64,000 nt of DNA from Thioclava pacifica DSM 10166 (GCF_000714535.1 NZ_AUND01000023.1:496001-560000), one strand, 5' to 3'. Counted from the first letter of the stretch, positions 1-8,576 are shown. Program-made: numbers and translations. Notes: generated from the sequence alone by a model not told the origin.

Positions 1-1175
1 TCGATCCGGCTCGTGTGATCTCGCTCGTCGGCATGGAGATCCCCGAAGCCACGCAGCGCGAGACGCTGGAAGCTCTGGGCTTTACGCTGAACGGTGACAT
101 GGCGACGCCCCCGACCTGGCGCCCCGACGTTCTGGGCGAGGCCGATCTGGTCGAGGAAGTGGCGCGCATCGCCTCGCTGACGAAGCTCGAAGGCAAGCCG
201 ATGGCCCGCGAGACCACCGGTGTTCCCGGCGCGATCCTGACCCCGATGCAGCAGCGCGAGCGCATGGCGCGGCGCACGACGGCGGCGCTTGGTTACAATG
301 AATGCGTGACCTACAGCTTCATCGACGAGGCCTCGGCCAGGCTCTTCGGCGGTGGCGCGGATGCTACGAAGCTGGAAAACCCGATCAGCTCGGAAATGAC
401 GCATATGCGGCCCGACCTGCTGCCCGGTCTGTTGCAGGCGGCCGCCCGCAATCAGGCGCGCGGTTTTGCCGATCTGGCGCTCTTCGAGGTCGGCCCCGCC
501 TTCGCGGGCGGCGAGCCGGGTGAGCAGGTTTTGCAGGCAACCGGGCTTCTGGTCGGTTACTCCGCCCCGCGCGATCCCTTTGGCTCGCGCCGTCCGGTGG
601 ATCTGTACGATGCGAAGGCCGATGCCGAGGCCGTGCTGGCCGCGATCGGCGCGCCGGCGCGTGCGCAGATCAACCGCAAGCTGGACGCCTGGTGGCACCC
701 CGGTCGCGCGGGCAATATGGCGCTTGGCCCGAATGTGCTGGCCACCTTCGGCGAGGTCCATCCCAAGGTGCTGCGCGAGATGGGCGTGAAAGGCCCGGCG
801 GTCGCCTTCACGATCCGGCTGGAAAATATCCCCTTCCCGAAGAAGAAGGGCGCGACGCGGCCGGCTCTGGAGATCTCGGATCTGCAGGCGGTCGAGCGCG
901 ATTTCGCCTTCGTGGTGGATGCAGGCGTCGAGGCGCTGACGGCGGTGAATGCCGCACTTGGCGCGGACAAGAAGCTGATCGAGAGCGTCAATGTCTTCGA
1001 CCAGTTCACCGGCCCGAAAGCCGAGGAGCAGATGGGCGCGGGCAAGAAGTCGATTGCGCTGTCGGTGCGGATGCAGCCCGCCGACAAGACGCTCACCGAT
1101 GCCGAGATCGAGGCGGTGAGCAAGAAGATCGTCGAGAAGGTGAGCAAGGCCACCGGCGGCACTTTGCGCAGCTAA
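1..1175 (+). CDS. pheT: Phenylalanyl-tRNA synthetase beta subunit, C-terminal part (5' cut by window edge)
   Basis: Only the last ~391 residues are present; the reading frame enters at base 3. The visible part starts inside the B5 domain (DPARVISLVGMEIPEA), continues through the catalytic-like core (residues YNECVTYSFI and LENPISSEMTHMRPDLLPGL) and ends with the FDX-ACB anticodon-binding domain (ERDFAFVVD ... KSIALSVRMQ). PheT pairs with PheS to charge tRNA-Phe in the cytosol. pheS would lie upstream, outside the window. A strong intrinsic terminator follows 25 bases after the stop, so this is the end of its transcription unit. The family assignment is secure. Confidence 0.96.
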   Translation, partial: DPARVISLVGMEIPEATQRETLEALGFTLNGDMATPPTWRPDVLGEADLVEEVARIASLTKLEGKPMARETTGVPGAILTPMQQRERMARRTTAALGYNECVTYSFIDEASARLFGGGADATKLENPISSEMTHMRPDLLPGLLQAAARNQARGFADLALFEVGPAFAGGEPGEQVLQATGLLVGYSAPRDPFGSRRPVDLYDAKADAEAVLAAIGAPARAQINRKLDAWWHPGRAGNMALGPNVLATFGEVHPKVLREMGVKGPAVAFTIRLENIPFPKKKGATRPALEISDLQAVERDFAFVVDAGVEALTAVNAALGADKKLIESVNVFDQFTGPKAEEQMGAGKKSIALSVRMQPADKTLTDAEIEAVSKKIVEKVSKATGGTLRS

Positions 1176-1199
1176 GGTTTCTCGCGAGAGAGTTCGGAG

Positions 1200-1232
1200 C
1201 GCCCGGTTCGCAAGGACCGGGCGTTTTCTTTT
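1200..1232 (+). terminator. Intrinsic terminator of pheT
   Basis: Perfect 8-bp stem CGCCCGGT/ACCGGGCG (1200-1207 and 1216-1223) with an 8-nt loop, followed by TTTTCTTTT. Position just after pheT and the U-rich tail fit Rho-independent termination. Confidence 0.9.
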
Positions 1233-1644
1233 GTGGAGCCGAGGGCAGGGGCTGACCGCCGGGTGGGCGCGCTGCCCTCAGAGGTCGTCACTTTATTCCC
1301 GCCAATCCCGGATGACCTCGATCCCCGCGCAAACGCCCCCAAGCGCCCGCCCGAGGGGGCGGTCGGGCGCTGCCCGGGCCGCTGCGCGGCTGATCCGGGC
1401 GTTTCCACTGGCGCGGGGCGACCAGCCCCGGGCCGCGCCCGACCCTCCCCCCGGGAGGGCGCATTGGCGATGTCTTCGCGATACCGAGCGTCGTTCGGGC
1501 TTTCGAGATAAAGGGCCAAGCCACCATCGGAGCAAAGCACCCTCCCAAGGCTCGGGCGCGTCCCTTACCCTTCCGACCCCGCGTCACGCTTCCCAAACCC
1601 CGCAAACCCGCTAGGCTTTCCGCGAACAGGGGAAGGAGGGGCCC
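1233..1644. other. Gene-free stretch with GC-rich hairpins and a dispersed repeat
   Basis: No frame here shows protein-like composition or a ribosome binding site until the SD of the next gene at 1630-1640. It holds an inverted repeat GAGGGCAG/CTGCCCTC (1241-1248 and 1272-1279), a hairpin AGCGCCCG/CGGGCGCT (1342-1349 and 1364-1371), and the dispersed repeat at 1424-1564. I see no tRNA or known RNA in it. Confidence 0.6.
1424..1564 (+). repeat. Dispersed intergenic repeat, family A, copy 1
   Basis: About 141 bp that align with 49022-49160 on the same strand. Shared blocks include CCGGGCCGCGCCCGAC, CCGGGAGGGCGCATTGGCGA, GAGATAAAG.GCCA and GGCTCGGGCGCG. The core holds a hairpin CCCTCCC-CCC-GGGAGGG (1443-1459). 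It sits in the long gap between pheT and the GMC gene. Origin and role are unknown; being intergenic in both places and conserved in blocks, it looks like a REP/MITE-like dispersed element and not coding sequence. Confidence 0.8.
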
Positions 1645-3258
1645 TTGCGGTTCGACTATCTCATTCTGGGCGGCGGCTCGGCGGGCGCGGTTCTGGCGGC
1701 GCGGCTGTCCGAGGACCCCTCCGTCACCGTCTGCCTGATCGAAGCGGGGCGCGAAGCGCGCGACATCTTCGTGCGCGCGCCGGCGCTGGTCGCCGCGATG
1801 GTCGCGGGGCGGCCGCCGATCCACAATTGGGCCTATCACACCACGCCGCAGCCGGGATTGGGCGGGCGGCGCGGGTTCCAGCCGCGCGGGCGCGGGCTGG
1901 GCGGATCGTCGGCGATCAACGCGATGCTCTATGTGCGCGGCCAGCCCGAGGATTACGACGGCTGGGCCGAGGCAGGGGCCGAGGGCTGGGATTGGGACAG
2001 CGTGAAGCCGTGGTTCCTCGCCTCCGAACGCAACATGCGCGGTGACACGGACTGGCATGGGGGCGAGGGGCCGTTGCGGGTCGGCGATCAGCGGCGACCT
2101 CGTGCGATCAGCCGCGCCTTCATCGAGGCCTGCGCGGCGGTGCAATGCCCGCCGAACGCGGATTTCAACGCAGGCGAACAGGAAGGCGCGGGGCTCTATC
2201 AGGTCACGCAATTCTGGGACGGGGCGCGCAAGGGTGAGCGCTGCTCGGCCGCCGCCGCCTATCTGCATCCGGTGATGGGCCGCGCGAACCTGACCGTTCT
2301 GACCCGCGCGCGGGCCGAGAAGATCGAGATCGCGGAGGGCCGCGCGACCGGCGCCGTGATCCGGCAGGGGCGCAAGCGGATGCGGATCGAGGCCGCGCGC
2401 GAAGTGATCCTGTCTGCGGGCGCTTTCGGCTCACCGCAGCTGCTGATGCTCTCGGGGATCGGCCCGGCGGATCACCTGCGCGAGCACGGGATCGAACCGC
2501 GCCTCGACCTGCCGGGGGTGGGGGCGAACCTGCATGATCACCTCGACTATATTCTCAGCTATACCTCGCCCCGGCGCGATGTCGTGGGGCTGAACCCGCG
2601 CGGGCTGATGCGGCTTGCGCGCGCGGCGGGGGGCTGGCGCAAACATGGCGAGGGGCTCTTTGCCTCGCCGATGGCCGAGGGGGGCGCATTTCTGCGCTCG
2701 GACCCGGGCCTGACCCGGCCCGATCTGCAGATCCATTTCGTCGTGGGCATCGTCGATCAGCATATGCGCAAGCCGCATCTGGCCGATGGGTGGTCGGCCC
2801 ATATTTGTCCGCTGCGGCCCCACTCGCGCGGCACGCTGCGGCTCGCCTCACCTGATCCGCGCGCAGCGCCGCTGATTGATCCGGGCTTCCTGTCGGACCC
2901 GCGCGACGCGGCGCTGATGCTGAAAGCCGCACGTCTGTTGGAGCGGATCACCGAGGCCGAGCCGCTGAGCCCCTGGCGTGGGCGCAGGCTCTATCCGCAT
3001 GACGGGACGGACGCGGCGCTGATGGCCGATATCCGGGCGCGGGCCGATACGATCTATCACCCGGTCGGGACCTGCGCGATGGGGCAGGGCGAGATGGCGG
3101 TGGTCGATCCGCAATTGCGAGTGCGGGGCGTCAATGGCCTGCGCGTCGTTGATGCCTCGGTCATGCCGCAGCTCGTCTCGGGCAATACCAACGCGCCGAC
3201 GATCATGATCGCCGAGCGCGCGGCGGAGTTCATTCGACGCGATCTGTCGGGTGATTGA
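1645..3258 (+). CDS. GMC-family FAD-dependent oxidoreductase (choline/alcohol dehydrogenase-like)
   Basis: A 537-residue flavoprotein of the glucose-methanol-choline family, which oxidises alcohols to aldehydes using FAD. The N-terminus has the dinucleotide-binding loop GGGSAGAVLAARL (residues 8-20); GGSSAINAM and LSGIGP are GMC signatures. The C-terminus has HPVGTCAMG (near residue 472) and VSGNTNAPTIM, supplying the His-Asn active pair. The start is TTG at 1645, 5 bases behind a strong SD (GGAAGGAGG at 1630-1638). There is no signal peptide, so it should be cytosolic. The substrate cannot be told: no choline or betaine genes are nearby. Its end overlaps the convergent GFA gene by 29 bases. 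Confidence 0.88.
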   Translation: MRFDYLILGGGSAGAVLAARLSEDPSVTVCLIEAGREARDIFVRAPALVAAMVAGRPPIHNWAYHTTPQPGLGGRRGFQPRGRGLGGSSAINAMLYVRGQPEDYDGWAEAGAEGWDWDSVKPWFLASERNMRGDTDWHGGEGPLRVGDQRRPRAISRAFIEACAAVQCPPNADFNAGEQEGAGLYQVTQFWDGARKGERCSAAAAYLHPVMGRANLTVLTRARAEKIEIAEGRATGAVIRQGRKRMRIEAAREVILSAGAFGSPQLLMLSGIGPADHLREHGIEPRLDLPGVGANLHDHLDYILSYTSPRRDVVGLNPRGLMRLARAAGGWRKHGEGLFASPMAEGGAFLRSDPGLTRPDLQIHFVVGIVDQHMRKPHLADGWSAHICPLRPHSRGTLRLASPDPRAAPLIDPGFLSDPRDAALMLKAARLLERITEAEPLSPWRGRRLYPHDGTDAALMADIRARADTIYHPVGTCAMGQGEMAVVDPQLRVRGVNGLRVVDASVMPQLVSGNTNAPTIMIAERAAEFIRRDLSGD

Positions 3259-3616
3259 CGCCGTCGTTCCACGGCACCGGATCGAGATCGCGCGGGTTCA
3301 CCCCCTCCAGACAGGCCGCATTCACCCCGAACTGGTTCGGGTTCGAGCGGCGCTGGTGATGGGTGTAGATCCCGCAGGTTTTGCAGAAGTAATGCTTCGC
3401 GGTCATTGTGCCGAACTGGTAGAGGCTCAGGTTCTCCTCGCCCTTCACGATGCGGATGCCGGTCAGCGGGGCAGACACCGCCACCGCCCCGCGCCGCCGA
3501 CAGAAGGAACAGTCGCAGCGCCGCTTCGTGTTCAGCCCATCCGAGAGCGTCACCTCCATCTCCACGGCGCCGCAATGGCAGGTCAGGCGATGGGGCGTCT
3601 GGATCTCGGGCAGCAT
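3230..3616 (-). CDS. GFA (glutathione-dependent formaldehyde-activating)-fold zinc protein
   Basis: A 128-residue protein with the GFA cysteine pattern: C13-x-C15, C34-x-C36-x2-C39 and C78-x2-C81, which bind zinc in this family. Founders of the family act in glutathione-dependent formaldehyde handling, but most members, probably this one too, have no proven reaction. The ATG at 3616 has an SD (AGGAG) and overlaps the stop of the rhomboid gene by one base (TGATG), so the two are translationally coupled. The 3' end runs 29 bases into the convergent GMC gene. Confidence 0.85.
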   Translation of the reverse strand: MLPEIQTPHRLTCHCGAVEMEVTLSDGLNTKRRCDCSFCRRRGAVAVSAPLTGIRIVKGEENLSLYQFGTMTAKHYFCKTCGIYTHHQRRSNPNQFGVNAACLEGVNPRDLDPVPWNDGVNHPTDRVE

Positions 3617-4344
3617 CAGCGTCTCCTGGGAACTTGGGGGATGTTGGTCGTCGTGAGCCGCGCCTCGGGGAAGGGCGGGTGGCCATGGGTCAGGCGCCAG
3701 AAGAGCGGGCCGCCAAGGCGATACCAGAGCGGCACGATCAGGATCAGCCCGGCCACGAAGCCGCCGATATGGGCCATATGCGCGACCCCCGCCCCGGTGC
3801 CGGTGGAAACCTCGTTGAGGATCTGCATCGCGAACCACAGGCCCAGCACCAGCCAGGCCGGAACGGGCCAGATCTTGAAGAAGACAATGAAGAAGAACAG
3901 AACGTCGATCTTCGCTTTCGGATAGAGCAGCAGATAGCCCCCCATAACCCCCGCGATCGCTCCCGAGGCACCGACCATCGGTACCATCGCGTCAGGCTCG
4001 CTCGCGACCTGCGCCAGTGCCGCAGCCAGACCGCAGGCGAAATAGAAGGCGAGGAAGAGCCACGGGCCGAGCCTGTCCTCGAGATTGTCACCAAAGACCC
4101 ATAGAAACAGCATGTTGCCGGCCAGATGCAGGATGCCGCCATGCAGGAACATATGGGTGACGAGCCCGTGCCAGGCGATGCCCTGCGTGATTGCCGCGGG
4201 CCAGAGCGCATTCTCCATGAAGAAGCTGCGCATGTCGAAGCCCCAGGGTGCGATCATCACGTAGACGATGCAGTTGACGGCGATCAGGATCCAGGTGACC
4301 CAAGGCGTGTTATAGGATGGATTGTGATCGCGAAACGGGAACAT
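3616..4344 (-). CDS. Rhomboid-family intramembrane serine protease
   Basis: A 242-residue inner-membrane protein with about six hydrophobic segments. It carries the rhomboid catalytic serine in GASG (Ser127), the conserved HGGxxHLxxNMLFLWVFG stretch (residues 68-85) in which His and Asn line the active site, and the catalytic His192 in AHIGG. The active residues are therefore intact, so it probably cleaves transmembrane substrates. No SD is obvious before the ATG at 4344. The downstream GFA gene overlaps by one base, suggesting a two-gene unit. The natural substrate is unknown. Confidence 0.92.
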   Translation of the reverse strand: MFPFRDHNPSYNTPWVTWILIAVNCIVYVMIAPWGFDMRSFFMENALWPAAITQGIAWHGLVTHMFLHGGILHLAGNMLFLWVFGDNLEDRLGPWLFLAFYFACGLAAALAQVASEPDAMVPMVGASGAIAGVMGGYLLLYPKAKIDVLFFFIVFFKIWPVPAWLVLGLWFAMQILNEVSTGTGAGVAHMAHIGGFVAGLILIVPLWYRLGGPLFWRLTHGHPPFPEARLTTTNIPQVPRRR

Positions 4345-4384
4345 GGGGCGAGTGGGCCATGGCCGCGCGCGCCGGTCAAGCGCC

Positions 4385-4792
4385 CTATTGCGTTGCGACG
4401 ATCACGCTTTCCCCGCCAGAGAGAAGCTCGAGGCGGTCATCGGCGATCTTCACCGCATCGACGCGGGCGATGTTCGAGCGAAAATCCTCTTCGACCTGCA
4501 TCATCGCGTCGGGACACATCATTCTAGTGCCCGCGAGTTCGCCGATGCGCACCCGCCCGTCATGCTCCGAGATCCGCCCGTTATAGCGGTTGCAGCCCGA
4601 TGCACCCGCGATCAGCCCCTTCTCGGGGTGGGTAAGCGTCACTTCGACCCCGTCGGGCACCGGCTTGCCGCCGATCTCGACCACTTCCCAGATCACGTTG
4701 GGGGCCACCGCCTCGAGCGGGTCGCGCGGCTCTTCCTTACAGCCTGCCAGCAGCCCCGCGCCCAGAACCGCTCCGATCAAGATCGCACGCAT
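4385..4792 (-). CDS. META-domain lipoprotein (HslJ-like)
   Basis: A 135-residue envelope lipoprotein. The N-terminus MRAILIGAVLGAGLLAGC is a type II signal peptide with lipobox LAGC (Cys18). The rest is one META domain, recognised by GCNRYNGRI (residues ~66-74) and TRMMCPD (~88-94). META proteins such as E. coli HslJ are linked to novobiocin or heat stress, but their biochemical role is unsettled. It lies 40 bases upstream of the rhomboid gene on the same strand and could be co-transcribed with it; upstream it faces ccmF across a 226-base divergent region. Confidence 0.88.
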   Translation of the reverse strand: MRAILIGAVLGAGLLAGCKEEPRDPLEAVAPNVIWEVVEIGGKPVPDGVEVTLTHPEKGLIAGASGCNRYNGRISEHDGRVRIGELAGTRMMCPDAMMQVEEDFRSNIARVDAVKIADDRLELLSGGESVIVATQ

Positions 4793-5018
4793 CGCTTTCC
4801 CCCGTTTTTCCCTGTCGTGACATGCACCTGTCGCAGGCCCGCGATGCCCTTGCCCGGCCGCATCTCAACCCGGTTCCCGTCCCCCTTACCCCGGCCAGAC
4901 GCGCTCGACCATTCACGCCCCCGTGAGGCGCGGTGAATTGTTGCGACATCGCCCCGCATCCTCCTTGGCCTGCCCGACAGTTATCTCTATGATCGCGGGT
5001 CGCGACAGGAGGAGTCCC

Positions 5019-6986
5019 ATGATCAACGAACTCGGGCATTTTGCCCTGATTCTCGCATTTGCCGTTGCCATCGTGCAGGCCATTGTCCCGCTGGTGGGCG
5101 CGCATAAGGGGTGGCGCGGCTGGATGGCCGTGGGCGAGCCGGCCGCCACCGCACAGTTCCTGCTCATCGCGGTGAGCTTTGCGGCGATCACCTATGCGTT
5201 CGTGGTCTCGGATTTCTCGGTGAAACTGGTCTGGGCGAATTCACATACAGACAAGCCGATGCTCTATAAGGTCACCGGCGTCTGGGGGAACCACGAGGGC
5301 TCGATGCTTCTCTGGGTTCTGATCCTTGCGCTGTTTGGCGCGGCTGCCGCCTGGTTCGGGGGCGCTCTGCCGCCCCGCCTGCGCGCCCGCGTGCTCTCGG
5401 TGCAGGCCTGGATCGGCGTCGCTTTCCTGGGCTTCATCATCTTCACCTCCAACCCGTTCCTGCGTCTCGCCGAGCCGCCCTTCAACGGCGAGGGGATGAA
5501 CCCGCTGCTGCAAGACCCCGGTCTCGCCTTCCACCCGCCCTTCCTCTATCTGGGCTATGTTGGCCTCTCGATGGCCTTCTCCTTCGCCGTGGCCGCGCTG
5601 ATCGAAGGCCGCGTGGACGCCGCCTGGGCGCGCTGGGTGCGCCCGTGGACGCTGGCCGCCTGGATCTTCCTGACCATCGGCATCGCGCTCGGCTCCTGGT
5701 GGGCCTATTACGAGCTTGGCTGGGGCGGCTTCTGGTTCTGGGATCCGGTCGAGAACGCCTCCTTCATGCCGTGGCTTCTGGCGGCGGCGCTGCTGCACTC
5801 GGCCATCGTGGTCGAGAAGCGCGAGGCGCTGAAGTCGTGGACCATCCTGCTCGCGATCATGGCCTTCGGCTTCTCGCTGATCGGGACGTTCATCGTGCGC
5901 TCGGGCGTGATTACCTCGGTGCATAGCTTCGCCTCCGACCCGCAGCGCGGCATCTTCATTCTCGCCATTCTCGCGATCTTCGTGGGCGGGGCACTGACGA
6001 TGTATGCGTTCCGCGCGACCTCGATGCAGGCCAAGGGTGTGTTCTCGATGGTCTCGCGCGAAACCGCGCTGGTGGTGAACAACATCCTTCTGGCCGTCGC
6101 GGCTCTCGTGGTGTTCGTCGGCACCGTCTGGCCGCTCGTCGCCGAGATGTTCTTCGGCCGCAAGCTCTCGGTCGGCGCGCCCTTCTTCGATCAGGCCTTC
6201 ACGCCCTTCATGGTGATCCTCGCGCTGATCCTGCCGGTGGGCGCGATGATGCCGTGGAAACGCGCGCGTCTTGGCCGTGTGGCGAAACCGCTGATCCCGG
6301 CGCTGGTTCTGGCGCTTGCCATGGGTGGGCTCGCCTGGTCGGTCGAGAGCGGCAATTCGATGCTGGCGCTGATCGCCGTCTTCCTGGGCTCCTGGCTCGT
6401 CTTCGGTGCCGCAACCGAGCTCTGGCAGCGTGCCGCGCGCAATTTCGGGCGTCTCAAGCGCCTGCCGCGCGCCGATTGGGGCAAAGCTACCGCGCATGCG
6501 GGCCTCGGCATCACCTTTATCGGCATCGGTCTTCTGACCGCCGGCCAGATCGAGGATATCCGCGTTGCCAAGCTGAATGAGCCCTTCACCGTCGACGGTT
6601 ACCAGATCACCCTGACCAAGGTCGAAGAGGTGAAAGGGCCGAACTACATGTCCTCCACCGGCACGATGACGGTCGAGAAAGACGGCAAGCTGATCGGCAC
6701 GATGCATCCCGAGAAACGCGTCTATCCGGTCCAGCGCATGCCCACGACCGAAGCCGCGATCCACACCACGCCGCTGGGCGACATCTACCTCGTGATCGGC
6801 GATCCGCAGCAAGATGGCGGCTATGCGGTGCGCACCTATATCAAGCCTTTCGCTGACTGGATCTGGGCGGGTGCGATCATCATGTCGCTCGGGGGCTTGC
6901 TGAGCCTCTCGGATCGTCGCTACCGGGTGGCGGCCGGGGCGCGCAAGACCCGCGCGGTGCCCTCCAACGCCACACCTGCGGAATAA
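5019..6986 (+). CDS. ccmF: Cytochrome c biogenesis heme lyase subunit CcmF
   Basis: A 655-residue polytopic inner-membrane protein of the System I cytochrome c maturation pathway; with CcmH it transfers heme from holo-CcmE to apocytochrome. The WWD heme-handling domain is visible as GWGGFWFWDPVENASFMPW (about residues 234-252), and the start MINELGHFALILAFAVA is typical. The ATG at 5019 was chosen because it follows AGGAGG at 6-11 bases; an in-frame ATG at 4923 lacks an SD. ccmH follows after 3 bases, forming a two-gene unit. Confidence 0.96.
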   Translation: MINELGHFALILAFAVAIVQAIVPLVGAHKGWRGWMAVGEPAATAQFLLIAVSFAAITYAFVVSDFSVKLVWANSHTDKPMLYKVTGVWGNHEGSMLLWVLILALFGAAAAWFGGALPPRLRARVLSVQAWIGVAFLGFIIFTSNPFLRLAEPPFNGEGMNPLLQDPGLAFHPPFLYLGYVGLSMAFSFAVAALIEGRVDAAWARWVRPWTLAAWIFLTIGIALGSWWAYYELGWGGFWFWDPVENASFMPWLLAAALLHSAIVVEKREALKSWTILLAIMAFGFSLIGTFIVRSGVITSVHSFASDPQRGIFILAILAIFVGGALTMYAFRATSMQAKGVFSMVSRETALVVNNILLAVAALVVFVGTVWPLVAEMFFGRKLSVGAPFFDQAFTPFMVILALILPVGAMMPWKRARLGRVAKPLIPALVLALAMGGLAWSVESGNSMLALIAVFLGSWLVFGAATELWQRAARNFGRLKRLPRADWGKATAHAGLGITFIGIGLLTAGQIEDIRVAKLNEPFTVDGYQITLTKVEEVKGPNYMSSTGTMTVEKDGKLIGTMHPEKRVYPVQRMPTTEAAIHTTPLGDIYLVIGDPQQDGGYAVRTYIKPFADWIWAGAIIMSLGGLLSLSDRRYRVAAGARKTRAVPSNATPAE

Positions 6987-6989
6987 GCC

Positions 6990-7454
6990 ATGCTCAGAAA
7001 ACTGCTCGTCACCTTGGTCTTTCTCGTCGTCGCCGGGCCGATTTTCGCGGTCCAGCCGGACGAGATTCTCAAGGATTCGACCCTCGAGGCGCGGGCCCGC
7101 GAAATCTCCAAGGTGCTGCGGTGCCCCGTCTGTCAGGGCGAGAATATCGACGATTCCAACGCCGCGGTGTCGCGCGACCTGCGGCTTCTGGTCCGTGAAC
7201 GACTACTGGCGGGCGATACCGACAGCCAGGTGATCGACTATGTCACCGACCGCTATGGTGAATATGTTCTCTTCGAACCCGAGAAGACCGGGGCGAACCT
7301 GCTTCTGTGGTATCTCGGCCCGGGGGCTCTGATCGTCGCGCTGATCGGCGGCTTCTTCTATGTCCGCTCGCGCCGCAACGCCTCCGAAGGCCCGGCCGCG
7401 CCCGCGCTCTCGGAAGACGAACAGAAGCGCCTCAATGAGCTGATGGGGGAATAA
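6990..7454 (+). CDS. ccmH: Cytochrome c-type biogenesis protein CcmH
   Basis: A 154-residue protein with an N-terminal signal or anchor segment (residues 4-20), the redox motif LRCPVCQ (Cys45, Cys48) on the periplasmic side, and a C-terminal membrane helix (about residues 104-123). CcmH/Ccl2 reduces or holds the CxxCH of apocytochrome c for heme attachment by CcmF. It begins 3 bases after ccmF. The CcmI/CycH-type TPR domain is absent and must be encoded elsewhere if present. Confidence 0.95.
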   Translation: MLRKLLVTLVFLVVAGPIFAVQPDEILKDSTLEARAREISKVLRCPVCQGENIDDSNAAVSRDLRLLVRERLLAGDTDSQVIDYVTDRYGEYVLFEPEKTGANLLLWYLGPGALIVALIGGFFYVRSRRNASEGPAAPALSEDEQKRLNELMGE

Positions 7455-7490
7455 GGGGCGCTGCCCCTCTTCGGCTTTGCCGAATTCACC

Positions 7491-7555
7491 CCGGGATATT
7501 TCGGGCAGTTGGATGATGGGCCTTGTCTTCCAACTGCTTCAAATATCCCCGCCGG
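7491..7555. repeat. Imperfect inverted repeat, family B (GATATTT core)
   Basis: Arms GGGATATTTCGGGCAGTTGG (7493-7512) and CCAACTGCTTCAAATATCCC (7530-7549) pair except for a three-base mismatch, giving a long hairpin after ccmH. The right arm is nearly identical to that at 52496-52518. A small hairpin TTCGGC-TTT-GCCGAA precedes it (7470-7484). It may act as a terminator or mRNA-end stabiliser for ccmFH; the sequence is a repeat recognisable from Rhodobacterales intergenic regions. Confidence 0.75.
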
Positions 7556-7669
7556 AGGCATCCAGCCGGGCCGCCAGCGCCGCCCCTCAGCATTGTGACG
7601 CACCGTTCCGCTTTCCCATTTTACGTGCTTCGCTATCGTGACGGCGATGCGAGGTAAGGGAGGCGCGCG

Positions 7670-8443
7670 ATGTTCCAGGCAATTGACTATTCCTGCGAGG
7701 GCGGGGTTGCGGTGATCACACTCAACCGGCCCGATGTGATGAACGCGCTCAACACGCAGATGCGCGCAGAGATCCTCGAGGCGATGAAACGCGCCGAGGC
7801 CGAGGCGCGGGTGATCGTGCTGACCGGGGCCGGGCGGGCTTTTTGCTCGGGGCAGGATCTGGGCGATGGGGTCGCGGCGGCAGGTCTCGATCTGGAGCGG
7901 GTGCTACGCGACGAATATGAGCCGATGCTCAAGGCGATCTATGAAAGCCCCCTGCCGGTGATCTCGGCGGTGAACGGGCCTGCGGCGGGGGCGGGGGCGA
8001 ACCTTGCGCTGGCGGCAGATGTGGTGATCGCCTCGGAGGCGGCGTCCTTCATTCAGGCCTTCACCCGGATCGGGCTAATGCCGGATGCGGGTGGCACTTA
8101 CTGGCTGCCGCGTCAGGTGGGCTTCGCCCGCGCGATGGGGCTGGCGTTGTTTGCCGACAAGGTCTCGGCGCGGCAGGCCGCCGATTGGGGCATGATCTGG
8201 GAGGCCGTGGCGGAGGTCGATTTTGCCCATCACTGGCAGGCGCGGGCGGCGCATCTGGCCAATGGTCCGACGGCGGCCTACCGGGCGGTGAAACGCTCTC
8301 TGCGCGAGGGCTATGCCAATGACCTGTCGCAGCAGCTGGAGCTGGAAGCCGAGCTGCAGGGCGGGCTGGGCGAGAGCCATGATTTCCGCGAGGGCGTTCT
8401 GGCCTTCCTCGAAAAGCGCGCGCCGAAATTCGAGGGCCGCTGA
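7670..8443 (+). CDS. Enoyl-CoA hydratase/isomerase family protein, PaaG-type
   Basis: A 257-residue crotonase-fold protein. The oxyanion-hole segments GRAFCSGQDL (about residues 54-63) and GPAAGAGANLALA (about 103-115) are intact, and MPDAGGTYWLPR resembles PaaG, the ring-1,2-epoxyphenylacetyl-CoA isomerase. No other paa gene is near, so a general role in enoyl-CoA isomerisation or hydration is equally possible. The ATG at 7670 sits behind AAGGGAGG. It appears to be a single-gene unit between the family-B hairpin and tRNA-Leu. Confidence 0.85.
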   Translation: MFQAIDYSCEGGVAVITLNRPDVMNALNTQMRAEILEAMKRAEAEARVIVLTGAGRAFCSGQDLGDGVAAAGLDLERVLRDEYEPMLKAIYESPLPVISAVNGPAAGAGANLALAADVVIASEAASFIQAFTRIGLMPDAGGTYWLPRQVGFARAMGLALFADKVSARQAADWGMIWEAVAEVDFAHHWQARAAHLANGPTAAYRAVKRSLREGYANDLSQQLELEAELQGGLGESHDFREGVLAFLEKRAPKFEGR

Positions 8444-8494
8444 GCGCGCCGCGATCTTGCCAAGCCCGCCCCCGCGCGCTAGCCAGAGCGCGCT

Positions 8495-8576
8495 GCGGGC
8501 GTGGCGAAATGGTAGACGCACGGGACTTAAAATCCCTTGGGCTTAGCCCGTGCCGGTTCGAGTCCGGCCGCCCGTA
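8495..8576 (+). tRNA. tRNA-Leu (anticodon TAA)
   Basis: Acceptor arms GCGGGCG (8495-8501) and CGCCCGT (8569-8575) pair with one G-U; the T arm is GCCGG-TTCGAGT-CCGGC (8552-8568). The anticodon stem GGGA/TCCC encloses CTTAAAA with anticodon TAA at 8528-8530. A long variable arm (TTGGGCTTAGCCCG) marks it as class II, and the discriminator is A, as expected for leucine. CCA is not encoded. Confidence 0.95.

Noticed and set aside
1290-1540. Minus-strand short frame through repeat A with the phrase REDIANAPSRGEGRARPG
   Set aside because: A similar phrase arises from copy 2 (DIANAPSRGECRARPG), but this only reflects the DNA repeat; flanking residues do not match and no SD is present.
5241-6812. 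Minus-strand frame (~520 codons) opposite ccmF
   Set aside because: Composition is His/Asp/Arg/Gly-rich antisense; ccmF is unambiguous.
7711-7720. GGTGATCACA within the enoyl-CoA isomerase gene
   Set aside because: Lies inside codons for Val-Ile-Thr, single, not near a promoter; likely chance resemblance to the TCA operator.
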